A stretch of DNA of 64,000 nt from Mediterranea massiliensis (GCF_900128475.1 NZ_LT635838.1:207803-271802); one strand, 5' to 3'. Numbered from the stretch's first letter, positions 17,454 through 25,708 are shown. Notes: generated by a model not told the origin, from the sequence alone. A program made the numbers and translations.

Positions 17454-17485
17454 CAAAGGACGGGATTTTTTCTATAAAAAACAAA
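17454..17485 (-). promoter_or_regulatory. candidate promoter inside the invertible segment
   Basis: On the minus strand a -33 TTTG (17482-17485) is followed after 20 bp by GTCCTTTG (17454-17461), which matches the TTTG half of the Bacteroides -7 box TAnnTTTG but not the TA. The start point would be about 10-15 bp inside IR-L and ~90 bp from the DUF3575 start codon. If correct, the sequenced orientation is ON. Confidence 0.4.
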
Positions 17486-17644
17486 TAGATGTAATAAATT
17501 AACACTGATTTTGTAAGATATATTATACTTCCTTTTCAACCTGTGGAAAGAGGGAGGGATGACATAAGGAATGTAGACGGATTTGTGTTTCCCAAAGCAG
17601 GCCGCAAATAGGGCTGGAGAGCCCTTCGGACGCTACGATTTTAC

Positions 17645-17732
17645 GTAAAGCTTTGCATTGCCGCACGCAAAGCTTTGCATCGGCCATCGTAAAGCTTTGC
17701 ATCGGCCATCGCAAAGCTTTGCATCTTCGTGT
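17645..17732. repeat. four tandem 22-bp repeats with aaagcttt core
   Basis: Units start at 17645, 17667, 17689 and 17711. Each begins g(t/c)aaagctttgcat, containing the palindrome gcaaagctttgc or a one-base variant, followed by an 8-bp spacer that is cggccatc in two units. A partial fifth unit (gcaaaacg) follows. The array is inside the candidate invertible segment and belongs to the set of 22-23-bp arrays found in several gaps of this window. Confidence 0.85.
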
Positions 17733-17781
17733 GCAAAACGATACGGTGAAAAAGCCTGCCGGGCAAGAGGACAACCTCTTC

Positions 17782-17802
17782 CCGTTACCTGCAAAGTAAC
17801 GG
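17782..17802. repeat. inverted repeat right (IR-R) of the candidate invertible segment
   Basis: 21-bp ccgttac-N7-gtaacgg site with spacer ctgcaaa, exact reverse complement of IR-L at 17412-17432. It ends 12 bp from the recombinase stop codon. As a hairpin in the recombinase transcript it could also act at that gene's 3' end. Confidence 0.85.
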
Positions 17803-17814
17803 AAAATTCACCGC

Positions 17815-18732
17815 TTACCTTAAAAAAACGTGTGACAGGATTTCACGGTTCATACGCCCGATGCGTTCGTCGGTATGGGGCTTGAAATAGGTTTCGGTAA
17901 CTTTGACAGACGAATGTCCCATTGCATTACAGATAAGCTCCGGCTGATAGTTACAATAATTGGCAATGGTGGCCCAACTGTGGCGGGCACAATAGCTGCT
18001 GAGCGAAACCCCTACCCCGGCCCAGGCGCCCAACCGCTTCAGGCTGGCATTGAAACCGCGCAGCGCATTCTGATACTGCCGGTAGGCGGCAACACCCACC
18101 TTATTTATATAGGGGAACAGGTAAGGGGAACGGTCGTCGGTATTCTTCAGGCAATCGATGAGATGCATGGCACGAGGCTCGACCGTAACCGTGAGCCACG
18201 CACCCGTCTTGCGACGACGGTACACCAGGACATTCCCCTGAAGGTCGCACTTCCGCAAATAGGCAATGTCCACAAAGGGGATGCCGCGCAGCATGAACAA
18301 CAGCAGGAACAGCTGGCGGGCCTTCTCCACACCCGATGCTGCCGGCCGGGGGGAGACATCCAACCGACGCCATACCTGCTCGTCGACCGCACGCTTCACC
18401 GTGACCCGGGTACCTGTATATACCCCCTTGAACAAACGGGGACGATAAGGGACATAACCCTGATCGACCGCCCGCCAATACACCGCACGCAACATGCGCA
18501 TGTAGGTGGAGATGCTGTTCCACTGTAACTGGCGCCCCAGCAGATAGTTCTGGAACTCCTTCAACCAACGGGCGTCCATACCGGAAAAGGACAACGGACG
18601 GCCTTCCGTAAAATGGAGAACCCGGTTCAAGGTGCTGCGATAGACATGCGCCGTGCCCATACGCCCTTCGTTCTCCATCTGGAGGACAAGCGAAGCCATA
18701 TAGGCTGTCAAACTTTCTCTTTCATTTTTCAT
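17815..18732 (-). CDS. tyrosine recombinase, probable fimbrial DNA invertase
   Basis: 305 residues, with an N-terminal SAM-like core-binding domain (about 1-100; TAHVYRSTLNRVL) and a C-terminal catalytic domain. Visible catalytic residues: R149 (MLRGIPFVDIAYL), K175 (RRRKTG), R250 in YCARHSWAT (the usual HxxR histidine is a tyrosine here), H273 in MGHSSV and the nucleophile Y282 in TETYFK. Size and sequence fit the Bacteroidales invertase-type integrases next to fimbrial and capsule switches rather than a mobile-element integrase; no other transfer genes are nearby. It lies 12 bp from IR-R, so it most likely flips segment 17433-17781. ATG 18732 is the natural start. Confidence 0.85.
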   Translation of the reverse strand: MKNERESLTAYMASLVLQMENEGRMGTAHVYRSTLNRVLHFTEGRPLSFSGMDARWLKEFQNYLLGRQLQWNSISTYMRMLRAVYWRAVDQGYVPYRPRLFKGVYTGTRVTVKRAVDEQVWRRLDVSPRPAASGVEKARQLFLLLFMLRGIPFVDIAYLRKCDLQGNVLVYRRRKTGAWLTVTVEPRAMHLIDCLKNTDDRSPYLFPYINKVGVAAYRQYQNALRGFNASLKRLGAWAGVGVSLSSYCARHSWATIANYCNYQPELICNAMGHSSVKVTETYFKPHTDERIGRMNREILSHVFLR

Positions 18733-18815
18733 AAATCATCGTTTTTTGGAAAATCAACGGACAAAATAAGAAAAAGAACCAAGAAAATCTTCTATTTTTG
18801 CAAATAAGTATCAAA

Positions 18816-20390
18816 ATGACACCGCTTATGAAATACCCCATCGGAATCCAGAGCTTCGACCGTATCATCGAGGACGGATATGTCTATGTCGACAAGACGG
18901 AACTGATTTACAACCTGACGCACGAGAGCAGCATCTATTTCCTGAGCCGCCCCCGCCGCTTCGGCAAGAGTCTGCTCGTGTCCACGCTGAAGAACTATTA
19001 CCTGGGCCGCAGGGAGCTGTTCCGCGGGCTGGCCATGGAACGGCTGGAGACGGAATGGGCCGTGCATCCCGTGTTTCATGTGGATTTCAATGGGGCTGTG
19101 TTCAGCAATGCCGGGCAGCTGGAAGCAATGCTGCGCGACTATGTGGAAGGGTGGGAAAGGATGTACGGCCTGGTACCTGACAAAGAGTTGGGATTGGGGC
19201 TCCGTTTCCGCCATGTGCTCCGTGCCGCCCACGAACAGACGGGACGCCGGGCCGTGGTGCTCATCGACGAATACGACAAGCCGATACTGGACGTGCTCGA
19301 CGTGGACGCCTCGCTCGAAGACCGGCACCGCAACGTGCTCAAGGCCTTCTACTCCGTGTTCAAGGCGGCGGACGAACACCTGCAGTTCGTGCTGCTGACG
19401 GGCGTGACGAAGTTCTCGCAGGTGAGCGTGTTCAGCGGCTTCAACCAGCCGAAGGATATCAGCATGGACGGACGCTACGAGGCGCTGTGCGGCATCACGC
19501 AGGACGAGATAGACCGCTACTTCCCGCAACCCATTGCCGACATGGCCGCGGACTACCGCTGCACGCCCGGGGAGATGAAGCAGCGGCTGAAGCAGCAGTA
19601 TGACGGCTACCACTTCAGCAAACGGCTGACGGATGTGTACAACCCCTTCAGCCTGCTCAACGCGCTGGACAGTCGCAGTGTGGACGACTACTGGTTCCGC
19701 TCGGGCACACCCACATACCTCATCCGCCTGCTCGCCCACTTCAACGAGAACATCAACGAGCTGACGGGCAAGTATTACCGCCCCGAGGAGTTCGTGGACT
19801 ACAAGGCCGACGTGGAACGTCCGCTGCCTATGATTTTCCAGAGCGGATACCTGACCATCAAGAACTATGATTTTCAATTCAACACCTTCCTGCTGGACTT
19901 CCCCAACAACGAAGTGAAGAACGGCTTCCTGACGATGCTGGCCACGTCGTATCTGAAACCTCAGGAGGAAATGGGCACGTGGATACGCAGCGTGGTCATG
20001 ACCCTCCAGGAGGGCAACACCGACCGACTCCGCACCCTGTTCACCTCGTTCCTGGCCAGTATCCCCTACACCATGCGACGCAAGGAGGGCGAGGCCGAGC
20101 GCGAACGCTACTTCCAGTACACGTTCTACCTCATCATGCGCCTGGTGAGCGTCTACACCGTCTACGTGGAGAAGGCGCAGAGCCAGGGCCGCGTGGACTG
20201 CGTGGTGGAAACGCCGCAGTACGTCTACATCTTCGAGTTCAAGCTGGACGGTACGGCTGCCGAGGCCCTGCAACAGATCGAAGACCGCGGCTATGCCCGC
20301 GAGTATGCCGCCGACACCCGGCAGCTCTACCGCGTGGGCGTGGGCTTCTCGTCGGAGACCGGCACCGTCAGCGACTGGGAATGCCGGTAA
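18816..20390 (+). CDS. AAA ATPase-like protein with PD-(D/E)XK nuclease domain (DUF1703 type)
   Basis: 524 residues from ATG 18816 (MTPLMKYPIGIQSFDRI); ATG 18828 is an alternative. The N-terminal part has the conserved DGYVYVDKTELIYNL and a P-loop-like SRPRRFGKSLLVSTL, then VVLIDEYDKPILDVL as Walker B region. The C-terminal ~110 residues hold the nuclease-like YVYIFEFKLDGTAAEALQQI, a degenerate PD-(D/E)XK core. This is a large paralogous family in Bacteroides of unknown function. A perfect -7 box TATTTTTG sits at 18793-18800, so any start upstream of ~18807 is excluded and the leader is very short. Confidence 0.85.
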   Translation: MTPLMKYPIGIQSFDRIIEDGYVYVDKTELIYNLTHESSIYFLSRPRRFGKSLLVSTLKNYYLGRRELFRGLAMERLETEWAVHPVFHVDFNGAVFSNAGQLEAMLRDYVEGWERMYGLVPDKELGLGLRFRHVLRAAHEQTGRRAVVLIDEYDKPILDVLDVDASLEDRHRNVLKAFYSVFKAADEHLQFVLLTGVTKFSQVSVFSGFNQPKDISMDGRYEALCGITQDEIDRYFPQPIADMAADYRCTPGEMKQRLKQQYDGYHFSKRLTDVYNPFSLLNALDSRSVDDYWFRSGTPTYLIRLLAHFNENINELTGKYYRPEEFVDYKADVERPLPMIFQSGYLTIKNYDFQFNTFLLDFPNNEVKNGFLTMLATSYLKPQEEMGTWIRSVVMTLQEGNTDRLRTLFTSFLASIPYTMRRKEGEAERERYFQYTFYLIMRLVSVYTVYVEKAQSQGRVDCVVETPQYVYIFEFKLDGTAAEALQQIEDRGYAREYAADTRQLYRVGVGFSSETGTVSDWECR

Positions 20391-20414
20391 CATTCATTTT
20401 TCCCCCAAATACAT

Positions 20415-20485
20415 GTCATCCCGGACCAAGCGGAGATTCCGAAAATGCGCCATGCACACAGACTCCGCTTATTGTCCAGGATGAC
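20415..20485. repeat. intergenic imperfect palindrome
   Basis: Arms 20415-20435 (gtcatcccggaccaagcgg...) and 20463-20485 (ctccgcttattgtccagg...) are complementary over about 20 bp with small internal mismatches. It sits between the convergent AAA/nuclease and TonB receptor genes, where it may act as a bidirectional terminator or be a dispersed palindromic repeat. Confidence 0.55.
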
Positions 20486-20555
20486 CGACCACTCATTCCA
20501 TATCATCAGGATGTCGCAGCCTCTACCCGCATGAAACGACAGGCTGCCAACCGGA

Positions 20556-22856
20556 TCAATAGCTGATCTTCACCCCCGCAAAGTAGGAACGGGGCAGACC
20601 GGGACCGTAAATGTAGCCCGAATCGCGCAGCATGCCCTGGTCGAAGTCTTTCTGGTAGGCATTGAAGAGGTTCTGCACACCGGCGTTCACCTGGAGAGTG
20701 ATGTTTCTGTAAAGGGCGAAGTCGTAGGCGGCCTTGAGGTTCATCTCCCAGAAGCGGGGCGTGGTCTCGGCACGGTCCTTCTCAATATACCCCTTGCGGT
20801 GTTCCACCAGCATGCTGCCCGTATAGGTGCCCGAGAGGGCGATGCTCAGAGGCTTCACGGGGCTGTAGGTGAGCGTCATGTAGCCGTAGGTGTCGGGCGT
20901 GCGGAAGACGCGCTTCTCCAGAGGTACCGACTCGTCGTCGCTCCACTGACGGGCCTCCTTGTACTCGGCCTTCTGCAGGGTGACGCCTGCCTGAAGCTGG
21001 AGGCTGCTGAGCCAGGCCAGCTTGCCTTCGAGCGTCACGCCATAGACGCGGGCACCCTTCTCGTTGTAGCGTTCGTTCTTCAGGATGCCGTTCTCGGTAC
21101 CAATCTGGCGCAGGGCAAAGGCATCGGACAGGTTGGTGTAGAAGCCTTCGACCAGCAGATTGCCCTGCAGGGCTCCCCAGCGGTGGTACAGGTCGGCCGA
21201 GAGGCTGAAGCTGCGCGACTTCTCCTCACGCAGGTCCTTGGCCAGCTGGATCATGGACACATTGCCGCCCACGTTCTCCACATGCAGGTCTTCGTCGAAA
21301 GCCTGGGGCGCACGGAAGCCCACGGAGTAGGCGGCACGCAGGTTGATGTCCTTCGTGGGATTGTAGCGCAGGTTGACGCGCGGACTGAAGATGACGTGAT
21401 TGATCAGGTTGTGCTTGTCCAGACGGCCGCCCACGAGGAAGCTCCAATGCTCGTTCTTCCACTCGTTCTGCAAGAAGGCGCCGGCGATTCGCACCGTCTG
21501 GTCGAGGTAGCGGTTGTAGCCCCACATTTGGTCGTGCATGGCGTCCTGGTTGTACTCCACGCCGCCCGTCAGGTCGGCAGGCAGGAAGAGGCAACGGTCG
21601 AAGTGGTAGACATACTGCGTGCCCACCACCCACGTCAGGTCCTTGGTGGAGCCATAGGCGTCGAGCGAGTGGTCGCCGCCGTAATAGCTGTCGCGGTCGA
21701 TGTTCTGCACGGAGGCGTAGACATTGACCTTATGCTTCTCGTTGGGCGAGAAATAGTCGAACTTCACGCTTCCGCTGTTGATGCTGTGCTGGGTCTGCTC
21801 GGTGATGTCGGTCTCGTGGGGCGGACGGTCGAGCAGGTTGCCCCCGCGGCGGAACTCCTGCAGGTGGTGGTATTCAAAGGTCAACTTCGAGTAGGTGCTT
21901 GTCTTGAGGAAGGAGCGGAAGCCCACAGTCTGGTTGCGTAGCTTGGGCAGCTCGGTGAAGCCGTCGCCGTCGTAGTCGAAGCCGCTGCGCTCGCGGTTCT
22001 GCCCGAAGACGTAGATGCCCGCCTTGTGGTTGTCGGTCACGAGGGAGGCGTTCATCGTGGTATTGTTGTCGAAGGTCGAGAGGCCGCCCACGCCCATGAG
22101 GGTGTGTCCCAGCTGGGCGGAGTTGCGCAAGGGTTCCTTGGTGATGATGTTGATGGTACCCGCAATGGCCGACGCGCCGAAGAGGGCCGAGCCGCCTCCG
22201 CGCATCACCTCCACGCGTTCGATCATGTTGGCCGGAATCTGCTCCAGCCCGTACACACCCGCCAGGGCGCTGAACACGGGGCGCGAGTCAATCAGGATCT
22301 GGGTATAGGGACCGTCGAGGCCGTTGATGCGCACCTGCTGGAAGCCGCAGTTCTGACAGTTGTTCTCCACCCGCACGCCCGGCTGGAAGTTCAGTCCCTG
22401 GGCCAGCGTGGTGGAGTTGGTCTGCTCGAAGAGTTTGAAATCCATGACGTTGACCAGCGTGGGAGCCATGCGGCGGGTGGTCTCACTGCGGTTGGCGGTA
22501 ACCACCACGCCGTCCAGCGCCACGAGGTCCTCCTCCAGTTCGAAGTTCTCTTCCAGCGTGACACCCTTCTTCAGGACCACTTCGCGCGTCACGGTCTTGT
22601 AGCCCACGGCGCTGACCTGCAGCGTGAAGCGGCCCTCGGGCAGGTTCTTCAGGAAATAATGGCCCGTGGCGTCGGTCAGGGTACCGATGGTGGTACCTTT
22701 CAGCGAAACGGTCATATAGGAAAGGTGTTCCTGGGAATGTTTCTCCAGAACATGTCCCACAATGTTGGCATCCGATTTTTTCAGCTCTTCGGCAAAGAGG
22801 GTGGCGGGCAGCAGTGCGTACAGCACGGCCACCACAAGAAACAGATATTTTTTCAT
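20556..22856 (-). CDS. TonB-dependent outer membrane receptor
   Basis: 766 residues. Order: signal peptide (1-22, ALLPATLFA), a carboxypeptidase-like regulatory domain (about 30-110; GHVLEKHSQEHLSYMTVSLKG), plug domain (about 120-240; QVRINGLDGPYTQILIDSRP and RVEVMRGGGSALFGASAIAG) and a 22-strand barrel ending YFAGVKISY. It binds and imports a ligand across the outer membrane using ExbBD-TonB energy. There is no SusD next to it, which argues against a glycan; an upstream gene encodes a small His-rich membrane protein, so a metal or metal complex is a reasonable guess. A CxxC pair (NCQNCGFQ) precedes the plug core. Confidence 0.9.
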   Translation of the reverse strand: MKKYLFLVVAVLYALLPATLFAEELKKSDANIVGHVLEKHSQEHLSYMTVSLKGTTIGTLTDATGHYFLKNLPEGRFTLQVSAVGYKTVTREVVLKKGVTLEENFELEEDLVALDGVVVTANRSETTRRMAPTLVNVMDFKLFEQTNSTTLAQGLNFQPGVRVENNCQNCGFQQVRINGLDGPYTQILIDSRPVFSALAGVYGLEQIPANMIERVEVMRGGGSALFGASAIAGTINIITKEPLRNSAQLGHTLMGVGGLSTFDNNTTMNASLVTDNHKAGIYVFGQNRERSGFDYDGDGFTELPKLRNQTVGFRSFLKTSTYSKLTFEYHHLQEFRRGGNLLDRPPHETDITEQTQHSINSGSVKFDYFSPNEKHKVNVYASVQNIDRDSYYGGDHSLDAYGSTKDLTWVVGTQYVYHFDRCLFLPADLTGGVEYNQDAMHDQMWGYNRYLDQTVRIAGAFLQNEWKNEHWSFLVGGRLDKHNLINHVIFSPRVNLRYNPTKDINLRAAYSVGFRAPQAFDEDLHVENVGGNVSMIQLAKDLREEKSRSFSLSADLYHRWGALQGNLLVEGFYTNLSDAFALRQIGTENGILKNERYNEKGARVYGVTLEGKLAWLSSLQLQAGVTLQKAEYKEARQWSDDESVPLEKRVFRTPDTYGYMTLTYSPVKPLSIALSGTYTGSMLVEHRKGYIEKDRAETTPRFWEMNLKAAYDFALYRNITLQVNAGVQNLFNAYQKDFDQGMLRDSGYIYGPGLPRSYFAGVKISY

Positions 22857-22915
22857 GCGTCTTCTTTTTAAATTATTGAATAAAGGAAAGGGAAGAGGTG
22901 CCTGAACGGGGACTC

Positions 22916-22999
22916 ACCACAGATTACACAAATTGGCACAAATCTTTCATCGGACAATCTGTATGATAGAAATCAGTGCCTATCTGTGTAATCTGTGGT
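22916..22999. repeat. intergenic inverted repeat of the accacagattacaca type
   Basis: Perfect 15-bp arms at 22916-22930 and 22985-22999, with further partial pairing inside (ggcacaaat / atcagtgcc). It lies between the His-rich protein gene and the TonB receptor gene. It is related to the repeat at 13306-13400, so this is a dispersed family. Confidence 0.65.
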
Positions 23000-23019
23000 A
23001 AACGATGATACACCTTACG

Positions 23020-23364
23020 TCAGGCGAAGAAGACACAGGCGGGAGGAGCGCGCAGACGGATGCCGTCCTCCAGCCGCGGCAGGCAGAGGCGCGTGCAGCG
23101 CACCACCGCCAGCAAGCCCAGCAGGGCACAGAAACAGGGGACGGCAGCAAGCAGCACAGGCACGGAAGAGGCCTCGTAATGGTCAAGGAAAAGAATGGTC
23201 TCGGCCTGGCCCGACGTGTGCTGGTGACCGGCTTTGAAAGGATGCGAGTGCACCATGATGACACCGTTCACCACATGCGAGTGGGTGAACAGCGTCACTC
23301 CTCCCCAATACGACAGAAACAGCAGGGGAAGGAAATACTTCAGGATGTGGCGCAACTTCTCCAA
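23020..23364 (-). CDS. small His-rich membrane protein, probably metal-related
   Basis: About 114 residues if started at TTG 23364. The only in-frame ATG upstream (23424) lies within the -33 element of a strong promoter (23396-23427), so it cannot be translated from that transcript; TTG 23364 is about 25 nt after the expected start point and leads straight into a hydrophobic signal or TM segment (HILKYFLPLLFLSYWGG). It is followed by a His cluster (FTHSHVVNGVIMVHSHPFK, then GHQH), a second hydrophobic segment (VPVLLAAVPCFCALLGLLAV) and a basic tail. Located upstream of the TonB receptor on the same strand. The function is unknown; His-His spacing suggests Zn, Cu or Ni binding. Confidence 0.6.
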   Translation of the reverse strand: MEKLRHILKYFLPLLFLSYWGGVTLFTHSHVVNGVIMVHSHPFKAGHQHTSGQAETILFLDHYEASSVPVLLAAVPCFCALLGLLAVVRCTRLCLPRLEDGIRLRAPPACVFFA

Positions 23365-23395
23365 AGAACGTCTGTTTATGGTTGGTTTGAGGGCG

Positions 23396-23427
23396 CAAAG
23401 ATAAGGGTATTCAGACGAATACACAAA
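23396..23427 (-). promoter_or_regulatory. strong Bacteroides-type promoter
   Basis: Minus-strand -33 TTTG at 23424-23427, 20-bp spacer, and a perfect -7 box TATCTTTG at 23396-23403. The expected start point is about 23389. It drives the small His-rich gene and probably the TonB receptor behind it. Confidence 0.8.
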
Positions 23428-23461
23428 CTTTCAAAGTACCTATTTATAGGCATAAGAGGCA

Positions 23462-24127
23462 TTACAGATAATTTAATGCCCTATATGTTCTTCGAACTTC
23501 ATCAACAAATTTTTTGTATGAATCCAAACGCATCAAGGATTCAATACTGATTTTATCCCCCATTATTTCATATAAGTCAGCTATCGAAAGCTTATGTCTA
23601 CGATTAGGCAAATCTGAAGTTGCAATTCTAATAGCCTCTTCAATGCATGCCTTCGGATCTGCAATTATTTCTGGATTTCTATCAATTTTTAATTCATGAT
23701 CCGATTTCCTTGTCCCAATCTCATTTTTTAACAATTCCTTATCGGCTAGCATCCAAGCCTCAATCATCCTGACCGGTATAACGGGGGTCAGCAACTTACA
23801 ATAATCTTCATCTGCCTGTTGATTCAAAAGCTGTCTGGCAGGTTCTATTTTATCTTGAATTCGTTCTTCATACGTTTCTCTATCAGCATCCGTATGTATA
23901 GCCAACGTCATTATTCCACGTTTCAGTCCCTCTCCAGAACATTTAACTACATATTCAGGGAATGATAAACCACTCTTACCAACACTTATTGACTGAACAA
24001 ATATATCAATATCCACAACACATTCTGTCAATGCTATTTCTTCAAAGGTCCTAACTATCAGACTTTTTAAAAAACGCTCATCAGTAGTTCCTTCAGTTGC
24101 CAAACCAATAAATATTTGTTTAGTCAT
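23462..24127 (-). CDS. DUF4276-like TOPRIM-type protein, partner of an AAA ATPase
   Basis: 221 residues. The N-terminus GLATEGTTDERFLKSLI carries the TOPRIM-style glutamate (E12) and TD pair; HTDAD around residues 78-82 supplies the DxD acidic pair. This is the pattern of DUF4276 and related TOPRIM nucleases that accompany ATPases in OLD-, PARIS- and AbiL-like modules. The start ATG overlaps the stop of the ATPase gene (ATGA), so the two are translationally coupled. Both are clearly AT-richer than their neighbours, which suggests acquisition by transfer. Assignment to a named defence family is inference. Confidence 0.65.
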   Translation of the reverse strand: MTKQIFIGLATEGTTDERFLKSLIVRTFEEIALTECVVDIDIFVQSISVGKSGLSFPEYVVKCSGEGLKRGIMTLAIHTDADRETYEERIQDKIEPARQLLNQQADEDYCKLLTPVIPVRMIEAWMLADKELLKNEIGTRKSDHELKIDRNPEIIADPKACIEEAIRIATSDLPNRRHKLSIADLYEIMGDKISIESLMRLDSYKKFVDEVRRTYRALNYL

Positions 24128-25530
24128 GCCTTTTCTCCCACCATAATAGATTCATTATCATTCATTCGCATATATTCCATCAAAGAATGTAAAGTCAATT
24201 TCCTCTCCTGTCCCGAAAACTGGATTGACGTCTGAAGCGCATCTTCTTGTTCCAACGGTGTAATCTTAGTGACCAAAATTTTCTTACGAACCCCTTCTAT
24301 CGTTATAACTCTATTCACCATTTCAGCATATGCAATTGTAATACATTTATCAGGCATCATATTATAAATTTCTTTTACAAAAACTGTAGAATGTGTATTT
24401 ACTATAACCTGTCTTAAAGGTGAATCCGGAAAAGCAAAATCAACGGCCAAGTCACGCAACAAAAGGGTTGTTGCCTTTATCCGAAAAGGGTTGATTCCAT
24501 TCTCAGGCTCCTCAAAACAAAGCAAACCTTTATGATGATTATCATATAACAATACACATAATGCCAAAATGCGTAACGTTCCCTCAGACAAAACTCTAGA
24601 TGTATATTTTTTCCCATCAACATCCTGAAGTATAATAATGAACTGTTTATTCTCCACATCATCCAATACATCAACTTCCACAAAGTTAGGCAAAAACATA
24701 TGCAATTTTCTTGAAATTTCTTTCAAGCTATAAGAGTTTTGCTGTTTAATACGAAATAAAGCTGCAGCCATATTTCTTCCTTCGCTATCAATAATATCTT
24801 CACCTGTAATTTTACTAGTAGGCAAACGTAACACTTCAGGATTCAGTTGCAGAAAACGCCAACTCCGCATTTCTTCCTTTGCGGCCAATATATGCTTAAA
24901 ATCAACCGAATCAAAACCACTTATAATAGTTCTTGTCACATTATTCAACGGATAAAATCGCTTTTTTCCCTGAGATCCATCTTGTGGCACAATAACGGTA
25001 GGGATTCCATTGTGTTCTTCTGTAGACATATAGGGAACTTGACGTCTACCGGCCTTCACTTGAGGACGCCAAACAGCCGCAGTATCAGGCGGTAATATTT
25101 TAACCCATTTATCCGTATCATGCTTAATCGTATCAAGCTTCTCATAAACGACCTTGATATCTTCCATATCCGCATTATTTTTAAAACGCTGAAGTTTTAA
25201 TTCATAATGCAAACGTGTATATTTCAATTTTTCCGTAGCACCCCATGTATCCGTTATACTAGGATTGACCAGCATTTCTACAACAAAAGACATCTCAGAA
25301 GCTATTGAATGGTCGTCATACCTTGTAAATAATTCCAAGAGATCTCCCCGTTGTTCTCTAAAGCTTTTTTGTATCTTATCTGAATCAGCCAACGACGACA
25401 GCAATCTTAAAGCATCAAAAAGATTACTTTTACCTGCCGCATTAGAACCCGCTATCACTGTCAAAGGAGTAAAATCCATTTCAAAATTCTGAAAAGACTT
25501 GAAGCCATCAATCTTTATATACGTAATCAT
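24124..25530 (-). CDS. SMC/OLD-like AAA ATPase (possible anti-phage module)
   Basis: 468 residues. Walker A GSNAAGKSNL at 28-37, ABC signature-like LSEGTLRILALC near 315-325, Walker B LLCFEEPENG about 340-350, and an H-switch strand VNTHSTVFVKEI near 385-395, the full set of an AAA15/21 ABC-type ATPase without a nuclease domain of its own. The TOPRIM-like partner is encoded separately, overlapping by 4 bp. A weak -7-like TATCTTCG lies at 25594-25601 on the minus strand. AT-rich with no mobile-element genes next to it. Likely a two-gene OLD/PARIS/AbiL-like defence unit, unproven. Confidence 0.8.
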   Translation of the reverse strand: MITYIKIDGFKSFQNFEMDFTPLTVIAGSNAAGKSNLFDALRLLSSLADSDKIQKSFREQRGDLLELFTRYDDHSIASEMSFVVEMLVNPSITDTWGATEKLKYTRLHYELKLQRFKNNADMEDIKVVYEKLDTIKHDTDKWVKILPPDTAAVWRPQVKAGRRQVPYMSTEEHNGIPTVIVPQDGSQGKKRFYPLNNVTRTIISGFDSVDFKHILAAKEEMRSWRFLQLNPEVLRLPTSKITGEDIIDSEGRNMAAALFRIKQQNSYSLKEISRKLHMFLPNFVEVDVLDDVENKQFIIILQDVDGKKYTSRVLSEGTLRILALCVLLYDNHHKGLLCFEEPENGINPFRIKATTLLLRDLAVDFAFPDSPLRQVIVNTHSTVFVKEIYNMMPDKCITIAYAEMVNRVITIEGVRKKILVTKITPLEQEDALQTSIQFSGQERKLTLHSLMEYMRMNDNESIMVGEKA

Positions 25531-25655
25531 ATCTTATGTTTTTTATTTTTTCAATCCCAACCCACTATCTATATGACAAATCAAGTTTTTCAGCGAAGAT
25601 AAGGATAAATCTCATATAAAAGAAATATTACTAACCTTTTTGCAAGTACAATAAA

Positions 25656-25685
25656 GGCCGCAAACGTTAAAAGATACTTGCAGCC
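25656..25685 (-). terminator. probable terminator of the GH95 gene
   Basis: On the minus strand, ggctgcaa pairs with ttgcggcc around a loop, followed by tttattg. It lies 24 bp after the GH95 stop. One G-U pair and a short T-run make it of moderate strength. Confidence 0.45.
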
Positions 25686-25708
25686 TCCAAATATATTGGA
25701 TAGCCAGA

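Larger units (their letters stand above)
17433..17781. promoter_or_regulatory. candidate 349-bp invertible promoter segment of the fimbrial operon
   Basis: The segment is enclosed by exact 21-bp inverted repeats, contains no credible gene, lies between a tyrosine recombinase gene and the first fimbrial gene, and contains one candidate promoter pointing at the operon. This matches the layout of phase-variable fimbrial switches in Bacteroidales. The left part (17440-17540) is AT-rich; the right half carries four 22-bp repeats with an aaagcttt core. Inversion would turn the promoter away from the operon. Confidence 0.75.

Noticed and set aside
17645-17732. CRISPR array at the 22-bp repeats
   Set aside because: Repeat unit is too short, spacers are 8 bp and partly identical, and there are no cas genes.
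17815-18732. Integrase of a prophage or conjugative element
   Set aside because: No other mobile genes, no tRNA attachment site nearby; position next to inverted repeats and a fimbrial operon fits an invertase.
18798-20393. Long open frame on the minus strand opposite the AAA/nuclease gene
   Set aside because: Shadow of a GC-rich gene in an opposite frame; the plus-strand product has clear conserved motifs and a promoter.
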